Below are positions 7,619 to 16,336 of a stretch of DNA of 22,625 bases, piece after piece. The translations under genes were made by a program, and so were the position numbers. The notes under the pieces were generated by a model. The model was not told the DNA's origin. It made no database searches and saw only the letters and a list, made by a program, of their open reading frames with translations. Source of the stretch: CAJQND01 sp051010055 (GTDB taxonomy: Bacteria > Pseudomonadota > Alphaproteobacteria > Rhizobiales > CAJQND01); contig JBPCVY010000236.1 in assembly GCA_051010055.1 (NCBI GenBank), forward strand, positions 1 through 22,625, written 5' to 3'. Every line of letters starts with the position of its first letter. Within the stretch, counting starts at the first letter, position 1.

Positions 7619-7738
7619 TTATCTTCTCGAGACCCAATTCAATCCCGTCTGTTCCAGGTGCGCGTGGAAAACGGCGACACATCTTGGCCCGTCGCGAAGC
7701 GCCATGCGCGCGCCTTCCGGCCATTAAGGAACATAGAA

Positions 7739-8971
7739 GTGACAGTTAGTTCATTTGCCGATCTCGGTCTTTCCGGGCGGCTGTTAAATGCGTTGAAGCA
7801 AACCGACTACAAAACCCCAACCCCAATTCAGGCCCAGGCAATTCCGCAATTGCTTGAACGTTCTGATCTGCTGGGAATAGCACAAACCGGCACAGGCAAA
7901 ACTGCGGCATTCACTTTGCCATTGCTGCACAATCTGGAACAGGACGACGAACCGGCAAAACCACGCCGCACCCGCGCTCTTATTCTGGCGCCGACCCGCG
8001 AGCTGGGCATTCAGATTGCCGACAACATCAAAACCTATGGCCGCAAAATGCGTTTGCGCCTGTCTGTGGTCATCGGCGGGGTGAGCACGCGCCCGCAGGC
8101 ACGGACCTTGCAGCGCGGCTCCAACATTATTGTTGCCACGCCAGGGCGCCTGCTTGACATGATCAACCAGGGCCACATTGACCTTTGCGAGACGAAATAT
8201 CTCGTGCTCGATGAGGCGGACCGCATGCTCGATATGGGGTTCATCCGCGATGTGCGGAAAATCGCCGCCACCCTGCCGGAAAGGCATCAGGCGATCTTGT
8301 TCTCGGCAACCATGCCCCCTGCCATTGCAAAGCTTGCCAGTGAGCTTCTGGTTGAGCCGACGCGGGTGGAAATTGCTGCAAAGAGTGTTGCAGTGGACAG
8401 GATTGTCCAACAGGTGCACCACCTGGAAACTGGCGCCAAGAACAAGCTGCTTGCAGAGCTTTTGGAAGCGCCTGAAATGGAGCGGGTAATCGTGTTCACG
8501 CGCACCAAGCGCGGCGCGGACAGGGTCACGAAAAACCTGAACAATGCAGGCATCAAGGCAGAGGCATTCCACGGCAATAAATCGCAAGGGGCCCGCCAGC
8601 GCACCCTCTCCAGTTTCCGCAAGGGCGGCACCCGGGTTCTGGTGGCCACGGATATTGCCTCACGCGGTATCGATGTGGATCACATAACCCATGTTGTGAA
8701 TTTTGAACTGCCGAACGTTCCTGAAGACTATGTGCACCGGATAGGCCGCACGGCCCGGGCGGGCACAGACGGCACGGCCATTTCCTTTTGTGATGCGAGC
8801 GAGCGCGGCCACCTGCGCTCAATCGAAAAGGTGATCAAGCGCAGCCTGATCGTTATTGGCAACGAGCCAACAGGGCCGGATGCCAAACCGGTCAAGCCGC
8901 GTAACCGCCGCTTCAGCAAATCCAGGAACGCACGCCCGCGCCGGCGCCAATCCGCCCCCCGCGCCGCCTGA
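7739..8971 (+). CDS. DEAD-box ATP-dependent RNA helicase (RhlE-like)
   Basis: This 410-residue protein carries the full DEAD-box set in order: F..LGLS with Q-motif PTPIQAQAIP (28-37), motif I AQTGTGKT (Lys54), Ia PTREL, Ib TPGR, motif II DEAD, motif III SAT, and in the second RecA domain VATDIASRGID and motif VI HRIGRTAR. The tail is short, basic and Arg-rich, as in RhlE-type helicases that unwind RNA duplexes in ribosome assembly and mRNA turnover. GTG at 7739 is chosen: AAGGA sits 8 nt upstream and the conserved domain begins at once. The longer frame from 7658 lacks a good ribosome-binding site. It stands alone on the plus strand, convergent with the broken ATPase gene. Confidence 0.92.
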   Translation: MTVSSFADLGLSGRLLNALKQTDYKTPTPIQAQAIPQLLERSDLLGIAQTGTGKTAAFTLPLLHNLEQDDEPAKPRRTRALILAPTRELGIQIADNIKTYGRKMRLRLSVVIGGVSTRPQARTLQRGSNIIVATPGRLLDMINQGHIDLCETKYLVLDEADRMLDMGFIRDVRKIAATLPERHQAILFSATMPPAIAKLASELLVEPTRVEIAAKSVAVDRIVQQVHHLETGAKNKLLAELLEAPEMERVIVFTRTKRGADRVTKNLNNAGIKAEAFHGNKSQGARQRTLSSFRKGGTRVLVATDIASRGIDVDHITHVVNFELPNVPEDYVHRIGRTARAGTDGTAISFCDASERGHLRSIEKVIKRSLIVIGNEPTGPDAKPVKPRNRRFSKSRNARPRRRQSAPRAA

Positions 8972-9032
8972 GTTCAGATAGGGTGGGGGCCTGAGAGGGT
9001 GGCCGATTTCCCTAACCGGCATTTTTACATTT

Positions 9033-11327
9033 CTAAGTGCATTTTTGCATGGCTTTGAAATGTGAGGGCGCGAGCTTTTCGATGAATTTCATCGCGGCCG
9101 TGGCTGCGAGAATGGCTTCTTCGACTGTGAGTTCAGGGAGGTTTGTCATTCCCTCCAAGGAGCCGTGAGATTCAATTTGTACCAGGCGTTCAAGTGCTTT
9201 GACATCAAGCTCGCTTTCCAAGCTTTCGTGATGTTCCATTAGAGCACCGGCGAAATACGATTTGTCCGGAGAACAAAATGCTGAGAACATTTCGAGCAGT
9301 TTTCTTGTGGCGTTCGGTAGGAGATATTGATACTCAGATTTCTTATCTTCAGACGCTTTTAGCACTAGGTTAAAAAGGTAATGATACTCGGTATCGTATC
9401 GCTGAAGCAGAGGGCTCATCTCCGTAAGCTCGGTGGAACGGTTTGCCACTTCACCTTCATTGCAAGTGCAATCCAGTGATAAGAGCGACATGATGTTTTT
9501 TTCTTTTTTGTTTCTCTGGCGGTTTTGAAAATCACGCTTGACCATGTTCATGAAAGCAATGTTGTGCGTGAGAATGATGGTTTGCGTACACTTTTTCGTC
9601 ATACGGTTCATAAGACTATAGGCATGTGTACGCGCAGCTGTATCAAGACTTGAAACCGGATCGTCGATAACAACCACTAAGTCCTCACTTTTCCTACCAT
9701 CTGCGTCGAACTGGGTTAGAAAATAGCAGAACGCGATTGCGGATTTTTCACCCTCACTTAAGTGCTCGGCTTTTGTTTCGTCTGCCCGGATCAGACTATA
9801 TCCAACATCCTCTGCTTTTAGTTGTATGTCGCGGTGACCGAGATATTGAGATATCAACTTGTTAAGGTTGTCCGCTCCAATTCCATGGTTGCTTAGTTTG
9901 TTATAAAGCTGGTCGCGAACCTGTATTCCTCGATGAAATAGTTCTTGCGCGGCCTTCTCTGTTTGCAAAGTTTTTTCGAGCATGGTGCTCAGTTCCAAAT
10001 ATTCCTTTTGCTCGCTCGCCAGAATATGGTTTTTGATCTTCTCAAATGCTTGACTTTGCTGCTTTTCCAGATCGGCTTGGTCAGTGTTGTGCTTAGAAAT
10101 GACATCATTGATTTCGGTCAAAACTCTTGCATGGACTTTGACCCATTCAGAAACATCAAATCCAGTTACTGAATCTGGAAGAACCTCAGAAACTGATGGG
10201 TTCTTCAGTTTTTTTCTCAAGCAATCCGAAACTAAATTCAGAAGATTACCGATTTTGACGATGCTGTCTTGAAGGTTGGCGCGGATAATTTTGTACGGTT
10301 CGACTACGGTTGCCTGAAGTTGAAATTCCTCTGGACCAGCACGGTAGATCTCGCGCAATTTCTCTAGGTGTCTAGTGCATTCATCATTCACGTTATTGAG
10401 TTCAGAAACAAACACATTCCACGATTCGTCAAATACCTTCGCAAGTTCAAATTTTCGTTCTTCTGAAATTTCGTTTCCGCAAAAAAGGCAAGATAACAGT
10501 TTATGCTCTTCGTGTTATTTCAGTCCTTCATGAACCCAATTCAAGGCTTGGCTGTGAGTTTGGAATTCTTCCGTCAGTACAGAGCCCGTTGTACTTTGGA
10601 GAAGATTAACTGTTTTGGAGAACCAGGCTTCGAATTCAGGTTCAATGTTTGGTAGAAAAGAAAGCGAAGGGAGAGAGTTTCCTTGCTCCAGTAAACTCTT
10701 GCAATTCGCGAGATCGGTTTTTGAGAGGGTGTCGTCGTCTGTGAACCTCTTTCTTTGATACTCTGGTTCAATCCTTCTTGAGTCTTAAGATTGTGTGTAG
10801 TGACTTGATAATGCAAGCTCGCGTACTCTTTGCGCAGCACGTTTCTTGAAGTTTTTGAGCGCATATTCCGCAGCCTTGTTTGCTAATTTTGCGGATTCCG
10901 ATTGAATTTTGAGCTCTTTACAAGAGGCAGCCGCTTCAGCGTACTTATTCGATAAATCTACGTCAGCCTCGCTGATATAGGCGATACCTTCAGCCTTACT
11001 TTCGTCCCACCGGAAATTGCGTGCGACGAAATCTTGGTTAAAGACTAAGAGCTATCCTCCTAGTGGATTCGAAATATCTTTCGATGAAACAGTTTCTCCA
11101 TCGGAAAACTGCACTGAAAATGATGCATCTAGAGGAAGGGGAGGCCTAATCTCCAGCCTTTCAATCGCGTCGAATACTCTTGAGAGTGTCGTCTTGCCTG
11201 AACCGTTGAAACCATAGATGAGGGTTTTTGGAGCAAATTCGAGCCTCTTAGTGTTTTTGTAGTTTTTCCAAACGCCTGCACCGCCAAAAGATTTCAGAGA
11301 TTTTATGAAGAGATTCTGATTTTCCAT
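9033..11327 (-). pseudogene. PrrC/RloC-like AAA ATPase (putative anticodon nuclease) with three in-frame stops
   Basis: One reading frame runs from ATG 11327 to TAG 9033 (765 codons including the stop), but three in-frame stops cut it: TAG at 11054-11052 (codon 92), TAA at 10787-10785 (codon 181) and TAA at 10517-10515 (codon 271). Protein similarity continues across all three: NPLGG before and LLVFNQDFVARNF after the first. No frameshift is needed. Domains: Walker A YGFNGSGKTT (38-47), coiled-coil-like linker, CLFCG (Cys280, Cys283), ABC signature LSEGEK (523-528), Walker B LVVVIDDP (550-557), H-loop THN (His588). The C-terminus has R-x3-E (Arg675, Glu679) and His721 in ESHGS, which could form the Arg-Glu-His triad of PrrC/RloC tRNA anticodon nucleases. 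The region is clearly AT-richer than its neighbours, suggesting transfer. Intact relatives are antiphage tRNases; this copy appears inactivated unless the stops are bypassed. Confidence 0.85.
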
Positions 11328-11483
11328 TCTAGAATGCGTTTCCGAATTCGAAATAGAGTAAATTGACCTTCACAAAGAAGAGCACGAATAGGTTGTGTTG
11401 TAAATTAGCCTACAACCATTCTTCTATTAAATTTAAATAATATACATTAAATATTTGCGAGCTCTAATACCACACCCAATCCA
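11328..11483. other. AT-rich non-coding flank of the ATPase pseudogene
   Basis: This stretch is strongly AT-rich, especially around 11405-11460, and holds no gene. It should contain the promoter of the broken ATPase, though no clear boxes were chosen. The composition changes sharply to GC-rich near 11500, marking the likely right edge of an inserted segment. Confidence 0.5.
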
Positions 11484-11499
11484 AAAACCTTTCGGTTTT
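11484..11499 (-). terminator. Second terminator-like hairpin downstream of xsc
   Basis: On the minus strand AAAACC-GAAA-GGTTTT forms a hairpin with a GNRA tetraloop and ends in a run of T. It lies about 90 nt after the xsc stop, behind a stronger GC-rich hairpin, and could serve as a back-up terminator. Confidence 0.55.
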
Positions 11500-11537
11500 C
11501 TTGCGGCGCGGGGGTTTAAAAGTTCTGAAGGTATGAA

Positions 11538-11559
11538 AGCGGCCCGGGTGCGGGCCGCT
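11538..11559 (-). terminator. GC-rich terminator hairpin of xsc
   Basis: A perfect 9-bp stem, AGCGGCCCG/CGGGCCGCT, with a 4-nt loop lies 15 nt after the xsc stop. On the minus strand it is followed by TTTC. The stem is strong but the T-tract is short. Confidence 0.7.
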
Positions 11560-11573
11560 CACGATTTGGGTCT

Positions 11574-13349
11574 TCACCCCACCTGTTGCGGGCGGAAGTC
11601 GGCCGGGTTGATGCCGGCGACCTGTACGGGCTTTTTCATCGCATCGCGGCGGAAGGGCTCGCCCAGTTCCTGGTTCAAAAGAACCTCGATGAACGTGGTC
11701 ACTCCGCTGTCTTGCGCCTTGCACGCTTCCTCAAGGGCCGAGGTGAGCTCGTCCTGGGTTTGAACAGCGACGCCCTTCAGCCCGCACCCTTCTGCCACCT
11801 TGGCATAGGAAAGGCTGGGGTTAAGTTCGGTGCCGACAAAGTTGTTGTCATACCAAAGGGTGGTGTTGCGTTTCTCCGCGCCCCACTGGTAGTTGCGGAA
11901 AATCACCATCGTGATGGCCGGCCATTCCTCGCGCCCGATGGACGACATTTCGTTCATGGAAATGCCGAAAGCCCCATCGCCCGCAAAGCCCACAACGGGA
12001 GTGTCCGGGCAACCGATTTTGGCGCCAATGATGGACGGGAAGCCATATCCGCACGGGCCGAACAGGCCCGGGGCGAGATATTTGCGGCCCTCTTCAAAGG
12101 TCGGGTAGGCATTGCCAATGGCGCAGTTATTGCCAATGTCGGAGGAGATGATGGCGTCCTTGGGAAGGCCCGCCTGAATGGCGCGCCATGCCATGCGCGG
12201 CGACATGAAGTCGGCATCGCGCGCGCGCGCATCCGCATTCCACGAGGTGCCCGGGTCGTCATCTTCATGGTCCATGCTGGAAAGGGTCTGCAGCCATGCA
12301 GACTTGGTCTGGTGAATGAGGGCCTTGCGCTCCTCGCGGCCCTTGTCGCCGGCGGACTTGGAAAGCTGGGCCAGAATTTGCCCGGCAACCTGCTTTGCAT
12401 CGCCACAAATTCCAACGGCAACTTTCTTGGTGAGCCCAATGCGGTCCGGGTTAATGTCAACCTGGATGATTTTGGCATCCTTCGGCCAATAGTCCATGCC
12501 GTAGCCCGGCAAGGTGGAAAACGGGTTAAGCCGGGTGCCAAGGGCCAGAACCACATCAGCTTTGGCGATAAGCTCCATGCCTGCCTTTGAGCCGTTATAG
12601 CCAAGCGGGCCGGCGGCCAGAGGGTGCGAGCCGGGGAAGCTGTCATTGTGCTGATAGCCAGAGCATACCGGCGCATCCAGGCGCTCAGCCATGGCGACAC
12701 AATCGGGAATGGCATTGCCGATTACAACGCCGGCGCCGGAAAGGATGACGGGGAATTCTGCTTCTGAGAGGAGCTTGGCTGCCTGTGCCACCGCCTCAGC
12801 GCCGCCGGCCGGGCGCTCAAGGCGCACGATTTGCGGAAGCTCAACGTCGATAACCTGCGTCCAGTAATCGCGTGGCACGTTAATCTGCGCCGGGGCGCAG
12901 CCCCGATGGGCATTCTCGATCACCCGGTTCAGAACCTCGGCGATGCGGGACGGGTCGCGCACCTCTTCCTGGTAGCACACCATTTCCCGGAACATGGGCA
13001 TCTGGTCCACTTCCTGAAAGCCGCCCTGGCCTATGGTTTTGTTGGCCGCCTGAGGCGTAACAAGCAGCATGGGTGTGTGGTTCCAGTAGGCGGTTTTTAT
13101 GGCGGTAACAAAGCCGGTAACGCCGGGCCCGTTCTGGGCAATGGCCATGGCCATTTTGCCGGTGGCGCGGGTGTAACCATCGCAAATTAGCCCGCCATTG
13201 GTTTCATGGGCCACATCCCAAAAGGTGATGCCGGCTTGCGGAAACAAATCAGAAATGGGCATGAATGCAGAGCCGATAATGCCGAATGCATGCTCGATGC
13301 CATGCATCTGCAAAACCTTCACAAAGGCCTCTTCCGTGTTCATTTTCAT
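11574..13349 (-). CDS. xsc: Sulfoacetaldehyde acetyltransferase
   Basis: Xsc is the desulfonating step of taurine breakdown: sulfoacetaldehyde plus phosphate gives acetyl phosphate and sulfite, using thiamine diphosphate and Mg2+ in the cytoplasm. The 591-residue protein has the ThDP-enzyme layout: cofactor-activating Glu49 in AHETNGG, QNGPGVTGF, a middle domain with ALGTRLNPFSTLPGYGMDYWP, and the PP domain motif GDGAFGISMNE ending at Asn of FRNYQWG. The AANKTIGQGGFQEVDQM segment and overall similarity are those of Xsc rather than acetolactate synthase. The ATG at 13349 is chosen because AGAGGA lies 10 nt upstream; GTG 13358 is too close to it and ATG 13343 too far. It is downstream of ald, but a terminator and an operator lie between, so it likely has its own promoter controlled by the TauR-like regulator. 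Confidence 0.96.
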   Translation of the reverse strand: MKMNTEEAFVKVLQMHGIEHAFGIIGSAFMPISDLFPQAGITFWDVAHETNGGLICDGYTRATGKMAMAIAQNGPGVTGFVTAIKTAYWNHTPMLLVTPQAANKTIGQGGFQEVDQMPMFREMVCYQEEVRDPSRIAEVLNRVIENAHRGCAPAQINVPRDYWTQVIDVELPQIVRLERPAGGAEAVAQAAKLLSEAEFPVILSGAGVVIGNAIPDCVAMAERLDAPVCSGYQHNDSFPGSHPLAAGPLGYNGSKAGMELIAKADVVLALGTRLNPFSTLPGYGMDYWPKDAKIIQVDINPDRIGLTKKVAVGICGDAKQVAGQILAQLSKSAGDKGREERKALIHQTKSAWLQTLSSMDHEDDDPGTSWNADARARDADFMSPRMAWRAIQAGLPKDAIISSDIGNNCAIGNAYPTFEEGRKYLAPGLFGPCGYGFPSIIGAKIGCPDTPVVGFAGDGAFGISMNEMSSIGREEWPAITMVIFRNYQWGAEKRNTTLWYDNNFVGTELNPSLSYAKVAEGCGLKGVAVQTQDELTSALEEACKAQDSGVTTFIEVLLNQELGEPFRRDAMKKPVQVAGINPADFRPQQVG

Positions 13350-13392
13350 GGCGCGCACATCCTCTCAATGCTGGGGAAATTGTTGCGCGTAA

Positions 13393-13398
13393 ATTATC
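13393..13398 (-). promoter_or_regulatory. Candidate -10 box of the xsc promoter
   Basis: GATAAT on the minus strand lies 7 bp downstream of the CTGG-N13-CCAG inverted repeat. That repeat therefore occupies the -35 region, the position expected for an activator that contacts RNA polymerase. No good -35 is seen, which fits an activator-dependent promoter. Confidence 0.45.
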
Positions 13399-13403
13399 GG
13401 CGC

Positions 13404-13428
13404 ATCTGGCCTCATTGTAGGGCCAGAT
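13404..13428. promoter_or_regulatory. Putative TauR operator upstream of xsc
   Basis: An inverted repeat ATCTGG-N13-CCAGAT with inner CCTA and AGG halves. It matches the repeat in the tauR/tpa intergenic region in arm sequence, arm spacing and inner YCCTA...AGG pattern, pointing to one regulator for both promoters. Confidence 0.65.
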
Positions 13429-13468
13429 TGGACTGGATTTTGGGCCAATGGAGGCTAGTCACAAAAGA

Positions 13469-13494
13469 AAAGCCGGGGAGAGGCCCCCGGCTTT
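13469..13494 (-). terminator. Rho-independent terminator of ald
   Basis: A 10-bp stem, AAAGCCGGGG/CCCCGGCTTT, with a 6-nt loop lies 26 nt after the ald stop and is followed on the minus strand by a T-rich stretch (TTCTTTTG). It separates ald from xsc. Confidence 0.8.
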
Positions 13495-13519
13495 GGTTCA
13501 GTTCTGTTTGCGGGGGTGA

Positions 13520-14635
13520 TCAGGCGATCACATCTTCCGCCGGCACATAGTCGTAGCCGAGATCGTCGGCCACCGCCTTATAGGTCACCTTGCCGTCGTG
13601 AACGTTCAGACCGTCGCGCAGGTATTTGTCATCACGCAGGGCCTGCTTCCAGCCCTTGTCGGCAAGGGCGAGTGAGAAGGGCAAGGTGGCGTTGTTGAGG
13701 GCATAAGTTGAGGTTTTCGGCACCCCGCCAGGCATGTTCGCCACGCAATAGTGGATGACATCATCAACAATGAACACCGGATCGTCATGGGTTGTCGGTC
13801 GCGAGTTTTCCGTGCACCCGCCCTGGTCAATGGCCACATCCACGATCACCGAACCGGGCTTCATTTTCTTTACAATGTCCTTGGTGATGAGCTTTGGAGC
13901 TGATGCACCGGGTATAAGAACCCCGCCGATAACAAGATCGGCCTGCATGCAGTGATGCTCAATGGAATCGCGGGTTGAATAAACCGTGTTCAGCGGCCTG
14001 TCGAACTGCGACCACAACGAGCGCAGCACATCCACATTCTTGTCGATGCACCACACATCCGCGCCCATGCCAAGGGCAATGTGCACCGCGTGGCGGCCCA
14101 CCATGCCGCCGCCAATTACCACAACCTTTGCCGGGTCAACGCCGGGAACCCCGCCAAGCAGAACGCCAAGCCCGCCATGGGCTTTTTCCAGATGATAGGC
14201 ACCGGCCTGAATGGAAAGCCTGCCGGCAACTTCAGACATGGGCGCCAGCAATGGCAGCCCGCCCAAAGGGCTGGTGACGGTTTCATAGGCAATGCAGGTT
14301 GCACCGCTTTCGACCAGATCGCGGGTCTGGTCTGGGTCGGGCGCAAGATGCAGGTAGGTGAACAGAAGCTGTCCCGGCCGAAGCATCTTGCGCTCAACGG
14401 CCTGGGGTTCTTTTACCTTCACCACCATTTCCGCATTGTCGAAAATCTCCTGCGCGGTGTTGACGATTTCCGCGCCTGCATTTTCGTATGCGCCATCATC
14501 CATGCCGATGCCCACACCAGCATTGGATTCAACAATCACCTTATGGCCATGGGCAACCAGTTCGCGGACGCTCGTGGGCGTCAAACCAACGCGAAATTCC
14601 TTAACTTTGATCTCTTTTGGCACGCCAATAAGCAT
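13520..14635 (-). CDS. ald: Alanine dehydrogenase
   Basis: Ald oxidises L-alanine with NAD+ to pyruvate and ammonium. In taurine breakdown it regenerates the pyruvate consumed by Tpa. The 371-residue length is typical. It opens MLIGVPKEIKVKEFRVGL with the substrate-binding Arg, and carries catalytic Lys75 (VVKVKEP) and His96 (LFTYLHLAPD) at the positions known for the family. The Rossmann motif is VVVIGGGMVGRHA, and NMPGGVPKTSTYALNNAT marks the C-terminal active-site region. The ATG at 14635 has AGGAGG about 8 nt upstream. It lies between xsc and the regulator gene on the same strand. The 164-bp upstream gap contains CTGGGACTAA on the minus strand, a possible single regulator half-site. Confidence 0.96.
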   Translation of the reverse strand: MLIGVPKEIKVKEFRVGLTPTSVRELVAHGHKVIVESNAGVGIGMDDGAYENAGAEIVNTAQEIFDNAEMVVKVKEPQAVERKMLRPGQLLFTYLHLAPDPDQTRDLVESGATCIAYETVTSPLGGLPLLAPMSEVAGRLSIQAGAYHLEKAHGGLGVLLGGVPGVDPAKVVVIGGGMVGRHAVHIALGMGADVWCIDKNVDVLRSLWSQFDRPLNTVYSTRDSIEHHCMQADLVIGGVLIPGASAPKLITKDIVKKMKPGSVIVDVAIDQGGCTENSRPTTHDDPVFIVDDVIHYCVANMPGGVPKTSTYALNNATLPFSLALADKGWKQALRDDKYLRDGLNVHDGKVTYKAVADDLGYDYVPAEDVIA

Positions 14636-14799
14636 TGGCCTTCCTCCTCGCTCAAAACTGGCCAGTATTCATCCCCCGGCCAAAGTTAGTCCCAGAAGCG
14701 GTCTATAAACACATCGCTCAATCGGCGGATATATAAGAGAACCACTATTACGAAACTTTGCGGTCCAGTTGCGGAACCGAATTTTGCCGTAGGGCGGAT

Positions 14800-16290
14800 T
14801 TAGTGGTGCTTCTTGGCCATGTCGTATGCAAACTCCGACAAAAGCTTTACGCCTGGTTCGATTTTATCTGCCTTGATGGAGGAAAACCCGAGCCTGAACC
14901 ACCTGCAATGCTCGTCCGGGTTGGCAAAATGAATGCGGCCAGGTTCAATAAGGATGCCCTGTTCTGCAGCGCGCTCGCTAAGTTCGGCACTGTCCACGCC
15001 ACGCGGCGCCTTCACCCAGATTGACGTACCGCCAAAACTGGGCGCTGCGGCAGATTCTGGAAAATGCTTTCGCACTGCATCACCGATGATTTCCCAGCGC
15101 TCCCGGTAAGCCCGGTGAAGACGCCTGATGAGGCTGTCATGGTGCCCAAGCGATAAAAACAGGGCCGCGGTACGCTGATTATTGTTTGGGGCATGGCGCA
15201 CCATGAGCCGCCTCAGTGCACGCGCCTCGCGAATGAGTTCAGGTGCACCGACAAGGAACCCCAGCCTGAGGCCTGGAAACAGGGTCTTGGATAAAGAGCC
15301 CACATAAATCACCCGGTCTTCATCATCGAGCGATTTCAGTGCCGGGCAGGGTTCGTTCACATAGTTGGTTTCAAACTCGTAATCATCTTCGATGATCAGA
15401 ATATCCTTATCCTGGGCCTTTTTTAAAAGCTGCATGCGCCGGTCAAGGGGCATGGTGGCGGTGGTGGGAAATTGATGAGAGGGTGTAACGAATGCCAGAT
15501 CGCAATCATCAAGACGCTCATCGACAATCAACCCTTTTTCATCGACAGGGATAGATTTGATGAGATCGGTTTTCAGGGCAAAGATGTTCTTCACATCCGT
15601 ATAGCCTGGCTCTTCCATGGCAACCTGTGTGGTGGGTGACACCAGAAGGCTGGCGAGAATATAAAGAGCGTTCTGTGCGCCGAGCGTGATGAGGATATGT
15701 TCATTGCTCACTCTGATGCCGCGCCGGGGCAAAAGGCGGCGGCGGATTTGCTCCACAAGCAGTGGATCGTCAGTTTCCCAGATATCGTTTGTCCAGGCGC
15801 CGAACCAGCGCTTGCCAAGGGCCTGGCGGGAGCATTCGCGCCATTCGGTAATAGGAAAAAGCTCATGATCCACCTGCCCGTAAATGAACGGATAGGGGTA
15901 GGACTGCCAGTCCAGCGGTTTTGAGATGTTTTCTTGGGCTGCCGGTTTTACCCTGAAACGGCCTGACCAGGAAATAGCGCCTTCGCCCGTTTTTTCTTCC
16001 TGAAGCGCAGCCTCACCGGTGGGTGAGGATGCTGTTTTGGCAATTTGCCCGTTGACGTAATAGCCAGAGCGTTCGCGCGAGACCAGGTAGCCGTCATCAA
16101 GCAGGCTCTGGTAGGCCAGCACAACGGTGTTCCGGGAAACCCCTAAGATTTTCGCCATTTTCCGGGTTGATGGCAGGGGTTCGAGATCGTCCAGCTGGCC
16201 GTCAAGAATGGCTGAGACAAGAGTTTGGCGTATTTGAGCTTGCAGGGATGTGAGTTCTGTCTTCTGGATATGAAAAAGCGTGTCACGCAT
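14800..16290 (-). CDS. tauR: MocR/GntR-type transcriptional regulator of taurine genes (TauR-like)
   Basis: This 496-residue protein fuses an N-terminal GntR winged helix (about 15-80; TRKMAKILGVSRNTVVLAYQ as recognition region) to a class I aminotransferase-like domain. The PLP lysine is in SLSKT (Lys335) and the other cofactor contacts are conserved (IIEDDYEFE). MocR proteins of this build sense amino compounds through PLP; TauR of Rhodobacter activates taurine genes. The setting supports that role: it is divergent from tpa and next to ald and xsc. The ATG at 16290 is preferred to a TTG 9 nt upstream, though the ribosome-binding site is weak. The 151-bp gap to tpa holds a near-perfect inverted repeat shared with the xsc promoter, plus a palindrome 14 bp before its own start that may serve autoregulation. 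Confidence 0.88.
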   Translation of the reverse strand: MRDTLFHIQKTELTSLQAQIRQTLVSAILDGQLDDLEPLPSTRKMAKILGVSRNTVVLAYQSLLDDGYLVSRERSGYYVNGQIAKTASSPTGEAALQEEKTGEGAISWSGRFRVKPAAQENISKPLDWQSYPYPFIYGQVDHELFPITEWRECSRQALGKRWFGAWTNDIWETDDPLLVEQIRRRLLPRRGIRVSNEHILITLGAQNALYILASLLVSPTTQVAMEEPGYTDVKNIFALKTDLIKSIPVDEKGLIVDERLDDCDLAFVTPSHQFPTTATMPLDRRMQLLKKAQDKDILIIEDDYEFETNYVNEPCPALKSLDDEDRVIYVGSLSKTLFPGLRLGFLVGAPELIREARALRRLMVRHAPNNNQRTAALFLSLGHHDSLIRRLHRAYRERWEIIGDAVRKHFPESAAAPSFGGTSIWVKAPRGVDSAELSERAAEQGILIEPGRIHFANPDEHCRWFRLGFSSIKADKIEPGVKLLSEFAYDMAKKHH

Positions 16291-16303
16291 ATTCTTCAAC
16301 CGC

Positions 16304-16319
16304 GGCCAGTAATCTGGCC
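16304..16319. promoter_or_regulatory. Palindrome GGCCAG-TAAT-CTGGCC upstream of tauR
   Basis: A perfect 6-bp inverted repeat with a 4-bp centre sits 14 bp upstream of the tauR start. The CTGG/CCAG arms are the same as in the xsc and tpa operators but point outward. It may be a further regulator site used for autoregulation, or a leader hairpin. Confidence 0.4.
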
Positions 16320-16336
16320 TGTAAATTGGAAGCCCT

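Larger units (their letters stand above)
7406..7738. other. 333-bp divergent intergenic region between the flavoprotein and helicase genes
   Basis: No convincing gene is present here. The right part holds the helicase promoter and leader (separate entries). The left part should hold the flavoprotein promoter, but no clear -35/-10 pair was recognised. Three CCAG/CCCAG elements at 7452-7470 resemble half-sites of the taurine operator but lack its symmetry. Confidence 0.6.

Noticed and set aside
7658..7738. Helicase start at GTG 7658
   Set aside because: There is no good ribosome-binding site, and the extra residues do not resemble helicases. GTG 7739 has AAGGA at 8 nt.
9002..9027. GCCG/CGGC hairpin with following T-run as helicase terminator
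   Set aside because: Only a 4-bp stem with an 11-nt loop; too weak to call.
10574..10864. A 96-codon minus-strand open frame inside the broken ATPase gene
   Set aside because: It is in a different frame from the ATPase. The ATPase frame gives family-like protein through the same stretch, so this is a shadow frame.
10500..11060. Frameshifts in the ATPase pseudogene
   Set aside because: Careful codon phasing shows the N-terminal part, the middle and the C-terminal part share one frame (differences from 11327 to each stop are multiples of three). The interruptions are stops, not indels.
11586..12590. Long plus-strand open frame opposite xsc (334 codons)
   Set aside because: It is antisense to a strongly conserved gene and its translation shows no family features; high GC lengthens such shadow frames.
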